DNA of 64,000 nucleotides from Mugil cephalus (GCF_022458985.1 NC_061782.1:13409672-13473671); one strand, 5' to 3'. Positions 1 to 13,531 are shown, counted from the stretch's first letter. Program-made: numbers and translations. Notes: generated by a model not told the origin, from the sequence alone.

Positions 1-164
1 AGTGGTACAGAAATATAATTGCTCGAACTGCCTTTGAAGATGTCTTTCTTATCAGCTATGCCTGACAGAGATGGGACGACTGAGGTGGATTTTTAGTCAG
101 ATACTATGTGCGCATTAACATCTCCACGCAGAGAATATTAGAGGAGATTAAATCGAGGCAGCTT
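1..164 (-). other. slc25a28: 3' UTR of slc25a28 (partial)
   Basis: Sequence downstream of the mitoferrin-2 TAG stop. No polyadenylation signal is visible here, so the UTR probably continues past the left edge of the window. Confidence 0.5.
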
Positions 165-3100
165 CTACATCTCAGCCTCCATGTGCTGCGCTCTCCTCTT
201 GTCGTGCTGGTGTTTGGTGAGTCCGTACTTAAAGAACTCGTAGACCGACCAGCTGATGGCTGTTGAGGGCATCTGGTAGATGACCCTCGCTTGGACTCCC
301 TTGAAGAAGCCCTGCAGGCCGCCCAGCCTGTAAACCGTCCGGAAGGCGTGGGCCAGGCCTGAGATATGTCTGTGGGCTCCTTGGCCTTTGGCGAGGCCTT
401 GGCTCGGGGCCGGGGAGCCGAGGGTCAGGGACTCCTGGGTGTTGAGCAGGGTCTTGCAGACGTCCAGAGGCGTCGTGGCGGCGGCCGCGATCGCTCCGGC
501 CAGCGCCCCGGACAACATGTGGGACGAGGGATTGTACTGTCTGTGGGGGTTGAGCAGCTCCTGGAGGTACTCGTAGGTCATGAAGTGGAGGGCCTGGAAG
601 GGCACGTTCATGGTGAGCTGGGTGGTGTAGCTGCGGTAGAACGCAGCCGGGCCCTCTTTCTGCCAAGTGGCGCGTACACAGTCCAACACGCCACGGTAGG
701 GCGAATTATACATCTGCATGCGCTGCTTCACAACTGGAGGCGTTTCAGAAAGAAGAGGTCCAAATATGTCCAGGGTCGGTGTACGAAGGCGAAGGACATG
801 GAAAAAAAAAAAAACAACAACATAAATTATCAAGCTAATACCTGCAAAACAAATGTCATCTAAAGGATATGAAGTCTTAATAAACACGCAGAAACATTTT
901 AATAGCTCAGGCAGCTGCGCCGCATCCAACAGCTGCAGACGAGAACTCAGGCCAGTGTCCTTCTACTGACATGTTTGGGCAGGTGGGCCAGAGACAGCTG
1001 TGAAAGACAGTGCGTGAGACTGCAGAGTCGAGGCCAAAATGTGAAGAGGGTTGGCTCAGGCGCGACACCTGTACGATTCTCCACGGAAACCTAAAACGTT
1101 TGTTTTGAAGGAGAAAATCTCGTTTCATCTTAATTACGCGACGCTGTACCATAAAACGTCGGCCTCACCTTCGGATGGGTTCATGGCTGCGTCGTGAAGC
1201 AGCGTGGCCACGCACCCAGCTGCCCCTGCAACAAACACACTCACAAATTACAACACATTGGGAGAATTGCGGAGAACAAGGAGAAAGGCAGAGGCCGCGG
1301 AGGAGAAAGCTGCAGCAGAGCCCGTTTCGTCGTGTCTCAGCCTCGAATGTTAAGTATTAAAGGCCGAAAACGTCGCGCTCAAAACAATAACAGCAGATTT
1401 ATTGCATATTCTGCACAGGTGGAAACCAAAACATCCAAACCTGAGCAAAGAGAGACATCTAGTGGGCGAGCAGGTTTACTGCTCCTTTGAAAAGATTTTA
1501 ACCCGAACCCATTTAAAAGTAAAACTGCGGAAAGAGCGGATGAGATGGGAGAAATAGGACTTACCCCGCCTCCCACTAAACTGGAAAAGAGGGAAAAGAG
1601 AGAGCAGGAGAACAGGGAATGAGGAAAAGGTTGATATTCAGAACGAGGCTTCCAAAATGAACTGAGCTTGAATCTCAGAGGAGTTTGCTGAAGTCGATCA
1701 TATAAAACTAACCTTCACTAAAAGCTAGTGAGAGGTTGACTTCTGTCACTTCTTTGCAGTATACAACTGTAAAAGTCAAGTCACTGGACTTGAAAACCTG
1801 CCATTTTTTTTGTTTGTTTTTTTTGGACTGGTCATATAATCATATAATACACATTAGGCTTGGAGTTGGACCAGTCCTACATATCAACCTATCTTACAGT
1901 ATGCATGATCTGTACATTCACAGTATGACTTATGTATGTTTTATGGTACCATTAGCCAAATGACTGTTAGCCCCTGGATGAATGACATCACTTAGAGTCT
2001 TTTTGAGTTTCTCATAGCTGGCAAAATAGAGGGCGTGGGCGGGCCCCGCCCCAATAGCCGTGGCGTTCAGGCCTCTCATTGGTCGCCACACTCCCTCCGT
2101 GGCTACGATTCGGCGCAGGGCATCCATCACGTTCCTGTAACGGGCTGCGGGGTCGGGCTGGAGGCTCTGCATCCGTGTCTGGAGACCAAAAACAAACGAC
2201 AGAAAGTAGAAACGTTCAACTTCAGCCACGTGTGCCAAAGATAGTAGAAGGCAAAACAGTAGAAAGTTGTGTTGTTACAGCAAAGAATAGCACGGTAAAA
2301 AGATTCTTGAACAAAATATACTGTGAACAAGGGGTCTAATGGGGGAAACGAGACGTTCGACATTGTGTGTGGCGTATGTTGGTGTACATACATAATTGAA
2401 TAGAAGGAAGTATGGCGTTACAAGCTCCAAGGTCACAAGGGGACATAAGCAGACTTCCTCTAAGCCTCTTGTCCCACTGACCCTGAAGTACACCTTTTTG
2501 TCTTCCTCCTAAAGACTGATTTACGAAACTTTGTTTGTGTCCGTTTTCCTGGCTCTCCGTCTGCATAGTGGCGGATCTGCCAGATTCAAGCGAAGCAGAA
2601 GCCACAGTCACAGGGGACATGCGTGCAGCGCTCCGACAGGCCAACAGCCCCGGGAGGGTACGCTTAGTTAAAATGCTAATTGATTGGATTGAACCAGAAA
2701 GGGAACAACCAGAGCAGAGTCAGACAGACAAGACACACATTAACTCTTGTCCAGTCTTTTCTGTTGAAGGGGCAAAGACAAAGCACGAACATGAGCGACA
2801 GTAGCCAACATTTGTGGCTGCTCAGCATATTTTTCGTCATCAACACCAAAGCCCTCCGTAGCGCCGTCGTACCGCCGTGCACGGTGAGGTAAACGAAAGA
2901 TTAGAAACACGCCAGATCAATGTTTCAGTCACGCGCTACTTGACATTTAGAGTGGGAGTCCCCGCCATGGACTGGGCGTCCCGCCTACAAGGAACACCAC
3001 GTCATAACCCCTCAAATACCGAACTTCCAGACGAATGGACAACCTCACCCCCCACCCCACCCCCCACTGTGAGTCAATGCACTGCAGTAGGAGAGCACAA

Positions 3101-5365
3101 ACATGGCCTCATGACACTCTTTATTACAGCTGTGGAATGCAGGGCCCAGAGAGCTAGATAACGGCAGTATCAGCCCTGCACACTCTCTACCCTCCTCATT
3201 CATTCGCAGTTGTACGATACATGAATATTCGCAGAGGCCTTGGCTTTTGGGGAGGTTTTCATGTATATAGCCTGTGTTTGAATATATTGAAAATATATAT
3301 ATAGGTGCACAGTGCAGACACAAACAGAGTACAACAGACTACAAATGGAGCACGCGTCTTCAAATCCAGTTAATTACTGGGATTTAAGATAAACGAATGA
3401 ATGACAGCCTATTCTAAACTGTAATTACATAACAATCTTTTAAGTGAGAAGATTATCTCAGCGGAGGAAAAAGCCTTTCTTTGGTATAGGGGAGTTGCTC
3501 AAAATGGAGAGGCGGCTACTGTACGCACACAATCAGTTCGCTGCTAGTTTATTTTAGCCGTAACTCTAGGTTTCCTTCATCACAAGTCAGGCGGAGCAGA
3601 ATTAATTTTGTTGTTTGCATTAACTACGCAGTCGCTTTGCGAGCCGGGAGGCTCTGTAAACACCGGCCTCGTCCTCGTTCAGGGCTGTGACGGAGCTTCA
3701 CTGCAGGTGGAGGAGACATCGATGAAGCACGGGCGTATGAGCGGCTCGTCAACCTGACATGGACAGCTGACTATAGGGACTTCTTTGTCACCGTAATACA
3801 AAAACAATCGATCGAAAGGGCAGGGCCGCAGGCCTGGAGGGGGGGCAATGGGCCCGAGCCTCCTTACGTATGTTGACAGTAAACTCAAAATGGAGCTTGC
3901 TCATACATAACAGAGCACATGATAAGAGCTCGCCCGGTGAGGCAACATGTGATCGAAAAAGACCTTTGCAAACAATCATCCCTTGGTGTGTGTGTGTGTG
4001 TGTGGGGGGGAGGCAGTAGGCCTCAGAGCAAGACATGCTCCATCCAAAAATAATAAAATAAAAAAAGGAACTGGACTTATTGCATTTGGAGAAGATGTTT
4101 CACCACGCGTCATCAAACTAGCTTCGTCGGGTTTAGGGGACTGGTGGGGAGTTTGAGGTTTAAATAGGGAACTCAGTGAGTCTATGCAACTAATTTCCGT
4201 TAATGGCTAGATATACTTACCCATCGTTGGGGGGTGGGGGGACTGTAAGCAAGTTTCTGATGGGTTTTTACCCACAGACTTCCCTACTTGAACCTCAAAC
4301 TTCCCACCATTTCCTTATTATTGAAGAAGTTCCTCGGATGAGTTGAGAAATGTCTTCTCTAAACTCAACAAGTCCAGTTGCTTTATTTATTTTAATGCTT
4401 TCCTGATATACCATCATCTGGATGACTGAGAACCTTCACAGACAAACAGATGGTCCACTTTAGCCCCAATCTGAGGGGCCAAACTGCCCCCAAACTGCGG
4501 TGTAATTCATTCTAGTGTGTCTTGCAATAATAGTAGCAGGAAGGGCGTTAAGTTGGGTGAGTCAACATTAACCCAGACGTGTTTTTGTAAGCAGAGTGTG
4601 CGGCTTTGGTTTCCCCGTAGCTGTTGATGTAGTTTGAATAACTAAGTGGTTTGCGTCGTGAGTTTGACACCACTTTGCCCGACTTGTAAACAGTTACATA
4701 ACAATACACCAAGCTCGGTGTGACAGTGCGGTGTTAGCCGCGCACTGAGCCGGCCAATATTTCACTAGGTGCTTAAATGCTGCTAATGCAGCTAATGTTA
4801 TTCAAAGTGACTCTCTAGCAGCATGCTAACGTGTTAGCTCACAGGGATGTGGAGCCATAACTGACCTTGTCCTCACAGCCGAGCTAAGCTAACATGCATG
4901 CTCGCTACAAGAATAATAATAATAATTATACGAGGAACACACAACATGGACTTCGTTGTGAGGGCGTTCAACATTAGTTTAAAGCGGAGGCTCAGGTGGT
5001 GACCTGGCGGGCCATGCTACCTTAACACAGTCGATGGGGAACATGAGGCAGTGCTCCATGATCCCGGCCACGGCTCCAGCCAACATGTGGGTGCTAGTGG
5101 AGGCTCCCTGTGGCAAACCCTCATAGTCTGGTTCACAGTCCTCTGTCTGTGCATCCTGTGCACTGCGGCTAAACTCGACAGTCTGCAGCTCCGCTTCGCC
5201 TCCGATCCGGGGTGTCAGGCTTCCCACGATGCTTTCTGAAACACCCCAGAATCTGCCCCCCAGCCATCTAACTTCTGCCCCGGCAGAGGCTCCAGCAACC
5301 CCGGGATCGTTGCCTGCAGTCTCCGCTGTCATCCGACGCCTCCTCACGAATCCATCTGCTTCCAT
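165..5365 (-). CDS. slc25a28: Mitoferrin-2, mitochondrial iron carrier (SLC25A28), 4 coding exons
   Basis: Mitochondrial inner-membrane carrier of the SLC25 family. Mitoferrins bring ferrous iron into the matrix for heme and iron-sulfur cluster synthesis. Coding exons, in transcript order, are 5365-5021, 2178-1950, 1225-1169 and 733-165. They add up to 1200 nt (399 residues plus TAG) and all joins are in frame. All three carrier signature motifs are present: PIDCVK (about 110-115), PSEVVK (208-213) and PLDVCK (299-304), one per repeat. The segments [32 protein letters not shown] and [14 protein letters not shown] match vertebrate mitoferrin. The extended, poorly conserved N-terminus (about 75 residues) and overall length suit mitoferrin-2 better than mitoferrin-1, as do the neighbours. 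The start at 5365 is the first in-frame ATG seen; a second Met at residue 12 is possible. The 57 nt third exon is short but carries the second signature. Confidence 0.95.
3986..4004. repeat. (GT)n microsatellite followed by a G tract
   Basis: About nine uninterrupted GT dinucleotides run straight into a run of seven G in the first intron of slc25a28. Confidence 0.85.
4067..4385. repeat. Fold-back (MITE-like) interspersed element in slc25a28 intron 1
   Basis: Two imperfect inverted arms of about 90 bp, 4069-4160 and 4290-4381, flank a loop of about 130 bp. The outer tips read AACTGGACTT on the left and AAGTCCAGTT on the right. The inner ends read GTTTGAGGTT on the left and AACCTCAAAC on the right. 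The arms share GAGAAGATGTTTC-like and GGTGGGGAGTTTGAGG-like blocks. From memory, related sequence recurs in many teleost genomes, which suits an old non-autonomous DNA element. It has no coding capacity. Confidence 0.65.
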
Positions 5366-5582
5366 GAGAAACGATGTGATTAATGCAGGTCTGTCCGTCT
5401 TGCGTCTCGCGGGAGATTTCAGCCTTCAAAACTTTTACATTCCCTTGGGGTGGTTTCACGTCTTCTACCTTGCTACACCCTACCGTCCCCGCCTCTCTAC
5501 CCTTCCCAGCAAGACAGGCCGAGGCGGACAAATGCACACCGAGCCCCGCCACCACCAGGCCGCGATGCGGAAGTGGTCTCTG

Positions 5583-5620
5583 ATTGGTTGCAATAGCCAA
5601 GTCCTACTCGCCCTATTGGT
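5583..5620 (-). promoter_or_regulatory. slc25a28: Paired CCAAT boxes upstream of slc25a28
   Basis: On the minus strand there are two CCAAT boxes: ACCAATAG at about 5620-5613 and ACCAATCA at about 5588-5581. They lie about 32 bp (three helical turns) apart and about 220-250 bp upstream of the start codon. This is the typical spacing and position of NF-Y sites in TATA-less housekeeping promoters. The promoter assignment is inferred from position and motif only. Confidence 0.5.
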
Positions 5621-5639
5621 TAATAAGCATGTCACTCTT

Positions 5640-8360
5640 GATTAGGTTTTGGTGAAGACTTCAAATTTGGCACTGGACAGATTGTGTTGGCACCTTCTGT
5701 GAAAGCTTTCTATAGAATCGCTTTGGAGTTGTTTTTAGATTTCTGTGCAGCAAACAACATGCTTTCTGCTCAGGCTTTACTGGAATTTTCACTTATCAGA
5801 GCTTTATTTCTCGTGTCATTTGTGGTGTTTACTGTCCATGTAATCCAAACTGACACCAGTGTGTCCTCACACGAGATTATAAATTTACTGTGTTTACGAC
5901 GATGTGATTATTTAGATTATGTGAGAGGACACATAGGACAGTTTGATATGTACTATTTCATTCTGCTCTCAGTGTGTATGTAATCAACTATGGTCAAAAT
6001 CGTGCTATAAATACAAAAAACTGAATAACAACAACTGTGTTGCAAATTTATGAAAACTTCCACCTGTAACTCAGTTCAGTGATTTTCACACAGATAATAA
6101 CTGGAGAGTAGTTGTGTATGAAATGCTTTATTTAGAGTATATTTCCACAATATATATATGTATTTATTTCAGGCTTTTATGGCCTATTTACTCTGTATTC
6201 ATGCTTCATTGCATCTTAACCCAAATTATAACATTGGCAACAAAAAAACATCATTATGTAAAGGTATTAATCAGACAAAAGAGCTTTAGTAATTGTTTAT
6301 AGACAATTTTCCAATAGTTTTTTTAAAAGAAGAAACATATACTTTTACATATATTCTTTTCAGATCTAAAATGTGTAATTCATGATGTAACAACATTTGT
6401 AAGTGATTAGTTTATTTATCTTCATGAATGACTTAATAAATCATTTAAACATAGTGCTTTTTCTTGTCACTCATGGCTCCAAGTATATTATACCTCAAGC
6501 AATTTTACATCAACCATGTTATTACAATTTGAATCAGTTGTCCTTTTTTTGTCACATGATAAAACTGATGCAAAGCTAACTTGTTTTGTTTTTGTTTGTT
6601 TTTTCACCATCCAAATGCGACCATATCTTGACCTGGCAAAGGCTGACTTCATTGTTTTTAAGGAAATAACCTAATAAGACACTGAAATGTTCATTCTACT
6701 CCCTAACCTAACCTAACACCTTTTATGGACTGCTGTGAGATGGTATGAGATGAATAAATTCATGATTTTTTCATTATGAATGCTGAGAGGCCTCACATCT
6801 TTTTCAGTGAACCTGTCTGTCTGGAGGCATAAAGGATCACATTTTTTCCAGAAAATGGGGTAATTGTGTTTTGGTGCGGAGCTGTTATAACGTAATTGAA
6901 TTTTCCCCTTTATTGCCTGGGAGAGCCTCGAAGGGCTGTAGTGTTGAATTTCTGCCGACAAAGGGGAATGAAGTGTTAATTTCTGCTTACAAGAACAAAA
7001 TCTCCTGCCTAGATCTTCTGATCTTGTTATGGTTGATTGGCTGTTGTCCGCAGACGTTCCTTAAAGGAAAACCAAGCAGACAGTGTATCAGGATCATTTC
7101 TCTTCCCTGAAACTAATGCTACTCTAATACACCAGGGGAGAGGCATGTTAGGTCTAGCGGGAAACTCTAGATCACCATAACACCACATTTAATTCCCTCT
7201 AACAAGAGAGTGCACAGTCTATACAAACCTCAGGAATTGTTTTACACTGTCTAAGCAAAACATAGTCCAAAATCCACATTATATAGACAAGATGAGACGC
7301 TAACTTGCTTATGTTCTGCTGTGTTTGGTTGTTTTTGCGTCAATTAACACCATCCCTTCCATAAATCCCTGCAGACAATTTCCTTCTCTGGCTCTGTCTA
7401 TTCCCTGGGCAGCTGCTTATAGGCCCACGGTAAAATCTATGGCCTCTTATCTCATTAACACGTGGTAAATGAACCACTAGGCCAACATGACATCTTCAAC
7501 AGCAGCACTAGGAAACAATTCTGTGTTAAGAGCTCATCTTTAAACTCTTAAGATGGGCCCTTACCGTGAGATGGCCGGAGCTCAGCTCCAAACCAGCAAA
7601 GAAAAGATGCCTTAAAAGGCATTTCTGTTAGTAAACGTTCCTTCCGTGTCACTCACACTTTTAAAAAGAAGCATTGTGGAGCAAATACTGTTATTCACAT
7701 GCACATTTAGTAATTTGCAGATTCCAATAAGCGGTTAATCAATAAGATATAAATTCGTCGTTGCTCTTAAGCTGTTGAAAATATTTAGTCAAAAACAATA
7801 TGCCAATATGATGTAGAATAAACGAGCTTTCACTAACTACTGATAAGTAAGTGATCCTAGTGGACATGGTATACACAGGGAATATTATGGAGCAACTGCG
7901 CCACCTAATGGATAGCATCAGAATGACAGCATGATTACTTAAACTTTTTCCTTATTCCTTTTATTTGGTGTTATCGTTAGCTGTAAGTAACTAATCTTAT
8001 CAAGTCCGCTGCATTTGTCGTTTTTATTCAGGGGACGTAACCCACAGGTCACTAGTATTATGACAGGGACATCATAGTCGCAACAAAGTATAACTCTACA
8101 GACGTGACTACAAAACTTGACTATCGTGCAAATAATCAAGTCGATCTGTGCGTAATGGATACGTAATTTTGCCGCGGCTGCAGTAATGGATCGACACATT
8201 AAAACTTTCACATCAATTTGCAAATATGTAACTGCTTCGAATGAAAATCAAAAGTCCCTCGAATACCGTTGTATCGGTTTCCCGCCCCTAAACTCAAAGT
8301 AGTTTACTAAAAAGGTGGAGCACAGTCACAGGAAACGGATCTACTGGAGGCAGCTCTATA
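5640..8360. other. Intergenic region between the divergent slc25a28 and pyroxd2 genes
   Basis: AT-rich sequence between two genes that point away from each other. Only short chance ORFs occur, with no domain, codon bias or splice pattern. No RNA gene or mobile element was recognised. The two start codons are about 3.0 kb apart, so a shared compact bidirectional promoter is unlikely. Confidence 0.7.
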
Positions 8361-8370
8361 GGGAGAAAAA

Positions 8371-8381
8371 GGGGGGCGGGG
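8371..8381 (+). promoter_or_regulatory. pyroxd2: GC box just upstream of pyroxd2
   Basis: A GGGGCGGGG-type Sp1/KLF site 25-35 bp before the pyroxd2 ATG, followed by an A-rich stretch. Its position suggests a core promoter or short 5' UTR. No TATA box is seen at a suitable distance. Confidence 0.4.
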
Positions 8382-8405
8382 AATAAAAAAAAAAAAATTA
8401 AAATC

Positions 8406-11400
8406 ATGGCTGCGGCGGTGTGGACTGATCGAGGGCGACGGGCTGCAACGCTTGTGGGGACTGTGACTGGATCCAGGTCGAGTCACACATACTTAAAATC
8501 CCACTATGACGCGCTGGTCATCGGTGGAGGTGAGAACCGTGCACGGTCTTTAAAAAGCGCAGAAAGTCTTTAAAAAAAAGTGCAGGCCGTACCTCATCTT
8601 GCAAAAGTAATCTAATGCTGCAGCTCAGTTATTAGTAGAAATTAAAAAATACATCCCTCTTATTAAAGTAGAACGGGCGCTGTGATTGGTTGTGCTTGTG
8701 CAACTACTGTTTAATCATAAATGTTGGAGTCGTTGAACTTTCTGTAAAAATTAACAGAGCGGATTGCATTAGGTGCCAAAAGAGGAATCAGGATTTCATG
8801 CAAAGATCTTTGTAATGTCTATCAGTTCTATGAGAAATAAATATTGTACTGACGTGGTTTCTACTTTATTCCAGGACACAATGGACTGGTGGCAGTGAGT
8901 GCATGCATGTTTCCCAATACGTTATTGCACAGTATGTTGCAATACATCATGTGCATGTTATAGCAAAAGGGTAAAGGTGATGCCTCTGTGCGTTTAGGCA
9001 GCCTATCTTCAGAAGGGAGGACTGAAGACAGCAGTGTTGGAGCGGAGGCACGTGCTGGGAGGGGCAGCTGTTTCAGAGGAGATCTTCCCTGGTAGGAAGG
9101 CCTCTGAATGCAAATAAATATCAAATAAATATTATGCAATGTAACTGTAATGTGCAGAACGCAAAAACACATGATTTATTTCTATCTAGCAGAATTATCA
9201 AAAAAATAAATAAATCAGATTTTATCTAAATCCTTTAATTGAGAAGTATTTTTATATTTATATACATTTTAGGCGAATTTTAGGTTTATAAGGGACTACA
9301 CTATCAAACTCTATCAATCTGTGGTTTGGGGAAAAGTCTGTTTCTTTAATTGTAATTTTATATCTTTGAGAGAAATAACTCTCTTTTACACAGGTTTCCG
9401 CTTCTCCAGGTGCTCCTATTTGCTCAGTTTGTTGCGACCCCACATATACACTGAACTGGAGCTAAAGGTACACACAGACGTGATAGAGACAAACAAGTTC
9501 TGGCCAACCTGAATAGACAGGGATTGCAACTCTTTGTTTTACTTGTGTACTTTCAATCTTTGTTTCCCTCAGAAACACGGGCTGAAGGTGTATGGCAGAA
9601 ACCCCCACGCTTACACTCCCATGCTGGAGGAAGGGGTGGGAGGTGCCCCACCAAGGTCTCTCACCCTGGGCTCAGATCTCTCCATGAACCTGAAAGAGAT
9701 CGGCAAGTTCTCACAGAAGGATGCTAAGGTAATTATGTTGACTTTTACTTCTCCTTGTGTTTTTTCTTCATGCATAATGCTCACTGACGTCTTGGCCCTT
9801 TCTTTGACATGTGCCCTTAGGCTTATCCAGAATTTGTTGCGCACCTTGAAAAGCTATCGGGAGCTATCACCCCTCTCCTGGACGCTGTACCTGCTGATAT
9901 TCCAGGTGTCACCACTGGATCACTAAGGCAGAGGCTGGCTGCAGCTAAAACACTGATGCCTATCGTCAAATGTGGTGCGTTAATGTATGCATGCCCTAAA
10001 AAAAATTACTTTTTATCACGGTTTTAAATGTCAGAGTTGAGTGACTCGGGATGTTTTCAATTTATAGGTCTAAAACTGGGCAAAAACATTCCAGACTTTT
10101 ATGAGATTATAACGGCGCCAATAATGAAGGTTTGTGGTGGCGAGCACAAAGTTTTGGCATTGCTTTCCGTTTTTATGGGTGCATCACCTCTACTTTCGTG
10201 TCATAGATTCTCACTCAGTGGTTCGAGTCGGAGCCTCTGAGAGCAACGCTGGCGACTGACGGCGTGATAGGAGCCATGACCAGTCCTAGTAATCCCGGTA
10301 GCGGGTGAGACACATTTTGCTGCTCCCTGCGGTGTGCAAACACTCACAATTACGGGTGTGACTCAGCAAAATCAAACTCTGACCTCACAAAAGAACTGAT
10401 TTCATTGTCTTGCCTCGAAGGTATGTACTCTTGCACCATGTGATGGGAGAGCTGGAGGAGGAGAAGGGAGCTTGGGGCTATGTGGAGGGAGGCATGGGAG
10501 GCGTGTCTCAGGCTATCGCTAATGCCGCTCGATCTTACGGTGTAGACATTTTCACTGAGAAGGTACTAAATATGGTTAATGATATAAATTCGATGAGGTT
10601 TTCTTTGTGGGTATTAATGCACGTACGTAAAAACATGACGTATCCTTGGCAGGATGTAGGACAAATCCTTGTTGGTTCAGATGGTGTTACCAAGGGAGTG
10701 GCGCTGAAGGATGGAACAGAGATCCACAGTAAAGTAGTTTTATCCAATGCCACTCCGTATGTTACCTTCAAGAACCTCACCCCGCAGGTAATAAAAACAA
10801 AAGTAAACACCAGCTGTAATCACAGCAACAGGCAATGTTTATTCTGGCGTCTGTTTTCATTGTAGGATGCCCTTTCTCCAGAGTTCATTAAAGCTGTAGA
10901 TCAGATAGATTACACCTCTCCTGTCACCAAGATCAACGGTAAGTACTTTATGTTTTTGTAATTGCGAATCTACTGCAAAAGTCCTGCCTGCCTCCTACAA
11001 TAGAAAACATTACCATTAAAACTGCCTTGGAGTTGCAGTAAGCCTCAAAAGAAACAAAGTCTGAAAAAAAAAAAAAAAAAACTTAAGTCATACTTAAAGG
11101 ATTGGGTCTTGTGTGTATATGTAACCACTAGTTGCACACTTGTAATGGGAGTGGGTATCAGGCACCAGAGTTCTGTATATATTATTAAAGTGTAAGATTT
11201 GATTACTCCCTAAGCTTTTTAAACAGAAAGCACGCGAGTGAAAGTTTGGGGTATTATAAAACTGTGCAAAGAGTGTTTGGAGTTCCCTTCAGTTGCCTCT
11301 GTGGTGCCCTTTATAAATCCTGCTTTTTAATGACAGCATTATGAAATAAAGCTTCGTCACACAGCAAGTCTGTCCTAGTAACTGATCCTTTATGGTGCAT

Positions 11401-13531
11401 TTCTTCTTTGACTCATCTTCCTTGTAAATTTTAATTTAACAGTCAGTTAAACAGTTTTAATTACACCGTATTCCATGCACTGCGAGTTGCCTTAATTGTA
11501 TTTCAAATATTTATAGAGCTTAGCACACAAATTGCTGCACCACAAACAGAAATTTAAAGAAAAGTGCAAGAGCAAACATCGTGTGTGACCTGTTGTTACA
11601 GTGGCAGTAGACAAGCTACCGAACTTCCTAGCGTCTCCCACGCCGGATGACAAACCCGGACCCCACCATCAGTGCTCAATTCATCTGAACTGTGAAAGTG
11701 TAGACGTTCTGGAGGCGGCGTACAAAGAGGCCGCAAATGGGCGCCCTTCGGGAAGGTAAATACCGTATGTCTTCACACTTCACCGTAAATGAACACTTCA
11801 ACACATAAAACTTGCTCTACGCAAGAAAGAACGATTTACATCCAGGAACTAGGTCATCTTGGAGCTTAGCTAAGCGTGCATGAGGTAAACATTTGTTAGG
11901 GGCGCATAAGTTCAGTTTATCTATTCTCAGATTTTCCTTTACTTTGAACATAAGAGCTTGTCATACAGTATGTACTTTACGTGATGTGGAAACATAAGCC
12001 ATAACTTGGAGATTAAAGGTGCATTCGACATCTTAAAACCGTCTTAGATCTATTCTATTAATAAATAAATCTTTTTTTTTTCTCCTCTGTCTTCCTGTCC
12101 TAGATACATATGACACTTACCCTTGAATCAATGGGCTCTGGCTTGCTGGATGCTTTTTCGTGAAGTGTATTTATATCAGAAAGTCAAGTTGTTTGCATTT
12201 AGACGGCTGACTGAAAGCAACCTCTTAACCAGAAATAGTCACAAACCAGTAAATATGTTCTTTAACTCTCAAATGTATCTTTAAAAAAAAAAAAAAAAAA
12301 AAAAACTTTGCCCACCATCTCGTCTCTCATTGCCTTCTTGTTTTCCTGTAGGCCTATGATAGAGATGACCATTCCTTCCGTGTTGGATCCTACTCTGGCT
12401 CCCCCTGGCTCCCATGTCGTGTCGCTGTTCACTCAGTTCACCCCCTACCACATAGAAGGAAGAGAGTGGACTGACCAGGACAAGGAGGCCTTTGCGGACA
12501 CTGGTTAGAAATGCCAAATAATCCTCTTATCGCTCCAAGCCTGCCAAAAGGGTGCATTGCTCCCAGATTTAGTTCTAACATACTGTGCTTAAAGATAAGT
12601 TTAAAAAGATACTTATAAACATGCAAGTGTTAAATGTTACAAATTAAGATTTTTTTATATAGAAAAATGTATGATTAACCTGTTTCATGTTTCTGCCCGT
12701 GTAGTGTTTGACTGGGTGGAGCAGTATGCCCCGGGGTTTAAGAAGTCAGTGGTGGGCAGGGACGTCCTGACTCCACCCGACCTGGAGAGGATCTTTGGGC
12801 TTACCGGAGGGGTATGTATGACACTGACGACACGAGCAGCAATTTGAATGTTGACACAGCTTATTTGCTTGACACAATCAGCTTCTCAGTGGATGAGGAA
12901 GTAATTTGCATCCTCTGCAGCTCTCCGTCATTCCCTGTCAGCCTGTTGTGTAACCAGTTAATGGTTACAGACAGTTTTACCACAAACCATGTGCGACAAT
13001 CAAAGTTCATATCAAGTAATAACTGCGTAGTTATAAATCATTCACTAAACACACGAAAAGCTACTTTTCCTAAGAAAGTACAATTGGCAAACGAGAACGA
13101 AAAAACAACTTTGTGGTCTTGTTTCGACAGAATATCTTCCACGGATCAATGTCACTGGACCAACTCTTCATAGCACGACCTTTACCCTCCTTCTCCGACT
13201 ACCGGTCACCAGTTAAAGGACTCTATCTGTGTGGCAGTGGATGTCATCCAGGTGCTTGTTTTTGTTTGAATTTTTCTGTTTTCTGTTCATAGTGTAGTAA
13301 TGGGGCCAGTGATTTGAACCTTGGAGCTTTGAATCAAACCTTATCTTCCCCGCTGATGATAAAGAAATGAGGATGATGTCAGGGGATGAGCAAACTGTGT
13401 GTGATTTCCCTACACAGAGTGCCGGTGACTAATACTTTTTCCATGTCTCATGATTTCTAGGCGGGGGTGTGATGGGTTCGCCTGGCTGGAATGCAGCTCT
13501 CACTGTCATGGCTGACCTGAAACGTCACTAA
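8406..13531 (+). CDS. pyroxd2: Pyridine nucleotide-disulphide oxidoreductase domain protein 2 (PYROXD2), 16 exons
   Basis: FAD-dependent oxidoreductase of the phytoene desaturase/amine oxidase-like fold. The human protein is mitochondrial and its substrate is not settled. Exons: 8406-8529, 8875-8894, 8998-9091, 9394-9467, 9573-9728, 9821-9974, 10068-10129, 10207-10304, 10421-10562, 10653-10787, 10866-10938, 11602-11755, 12352-12503, 12705-12811, 13131-13251, 13461-13531. They sum to 1737 nt, giving 578 residues; from memory the human protein has about 581. The dinucleotide-binding motif VIGGGHNG lies at about 38-45, split across exons 1 and 2. Its N-terminal ~30 residues are rich in Arg and poor in acidic residues, as in a mitochondrial presequence. 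Other family blocks are [33 protein letters not shown] and the C-terminal HPGGGVMG. Exon 2 is only 20 nt. The start has A at -4 and T at -3, a weak context, but no better in-frame ATG was found upstream. Confidence 0.96.

Noticed and set aside
366..863. 165-codon plus-strand ORF over slc25a28 exon 4
   Set aside because: It is the antisense shadow of a well-supported mitoferrin exon and has no family match.
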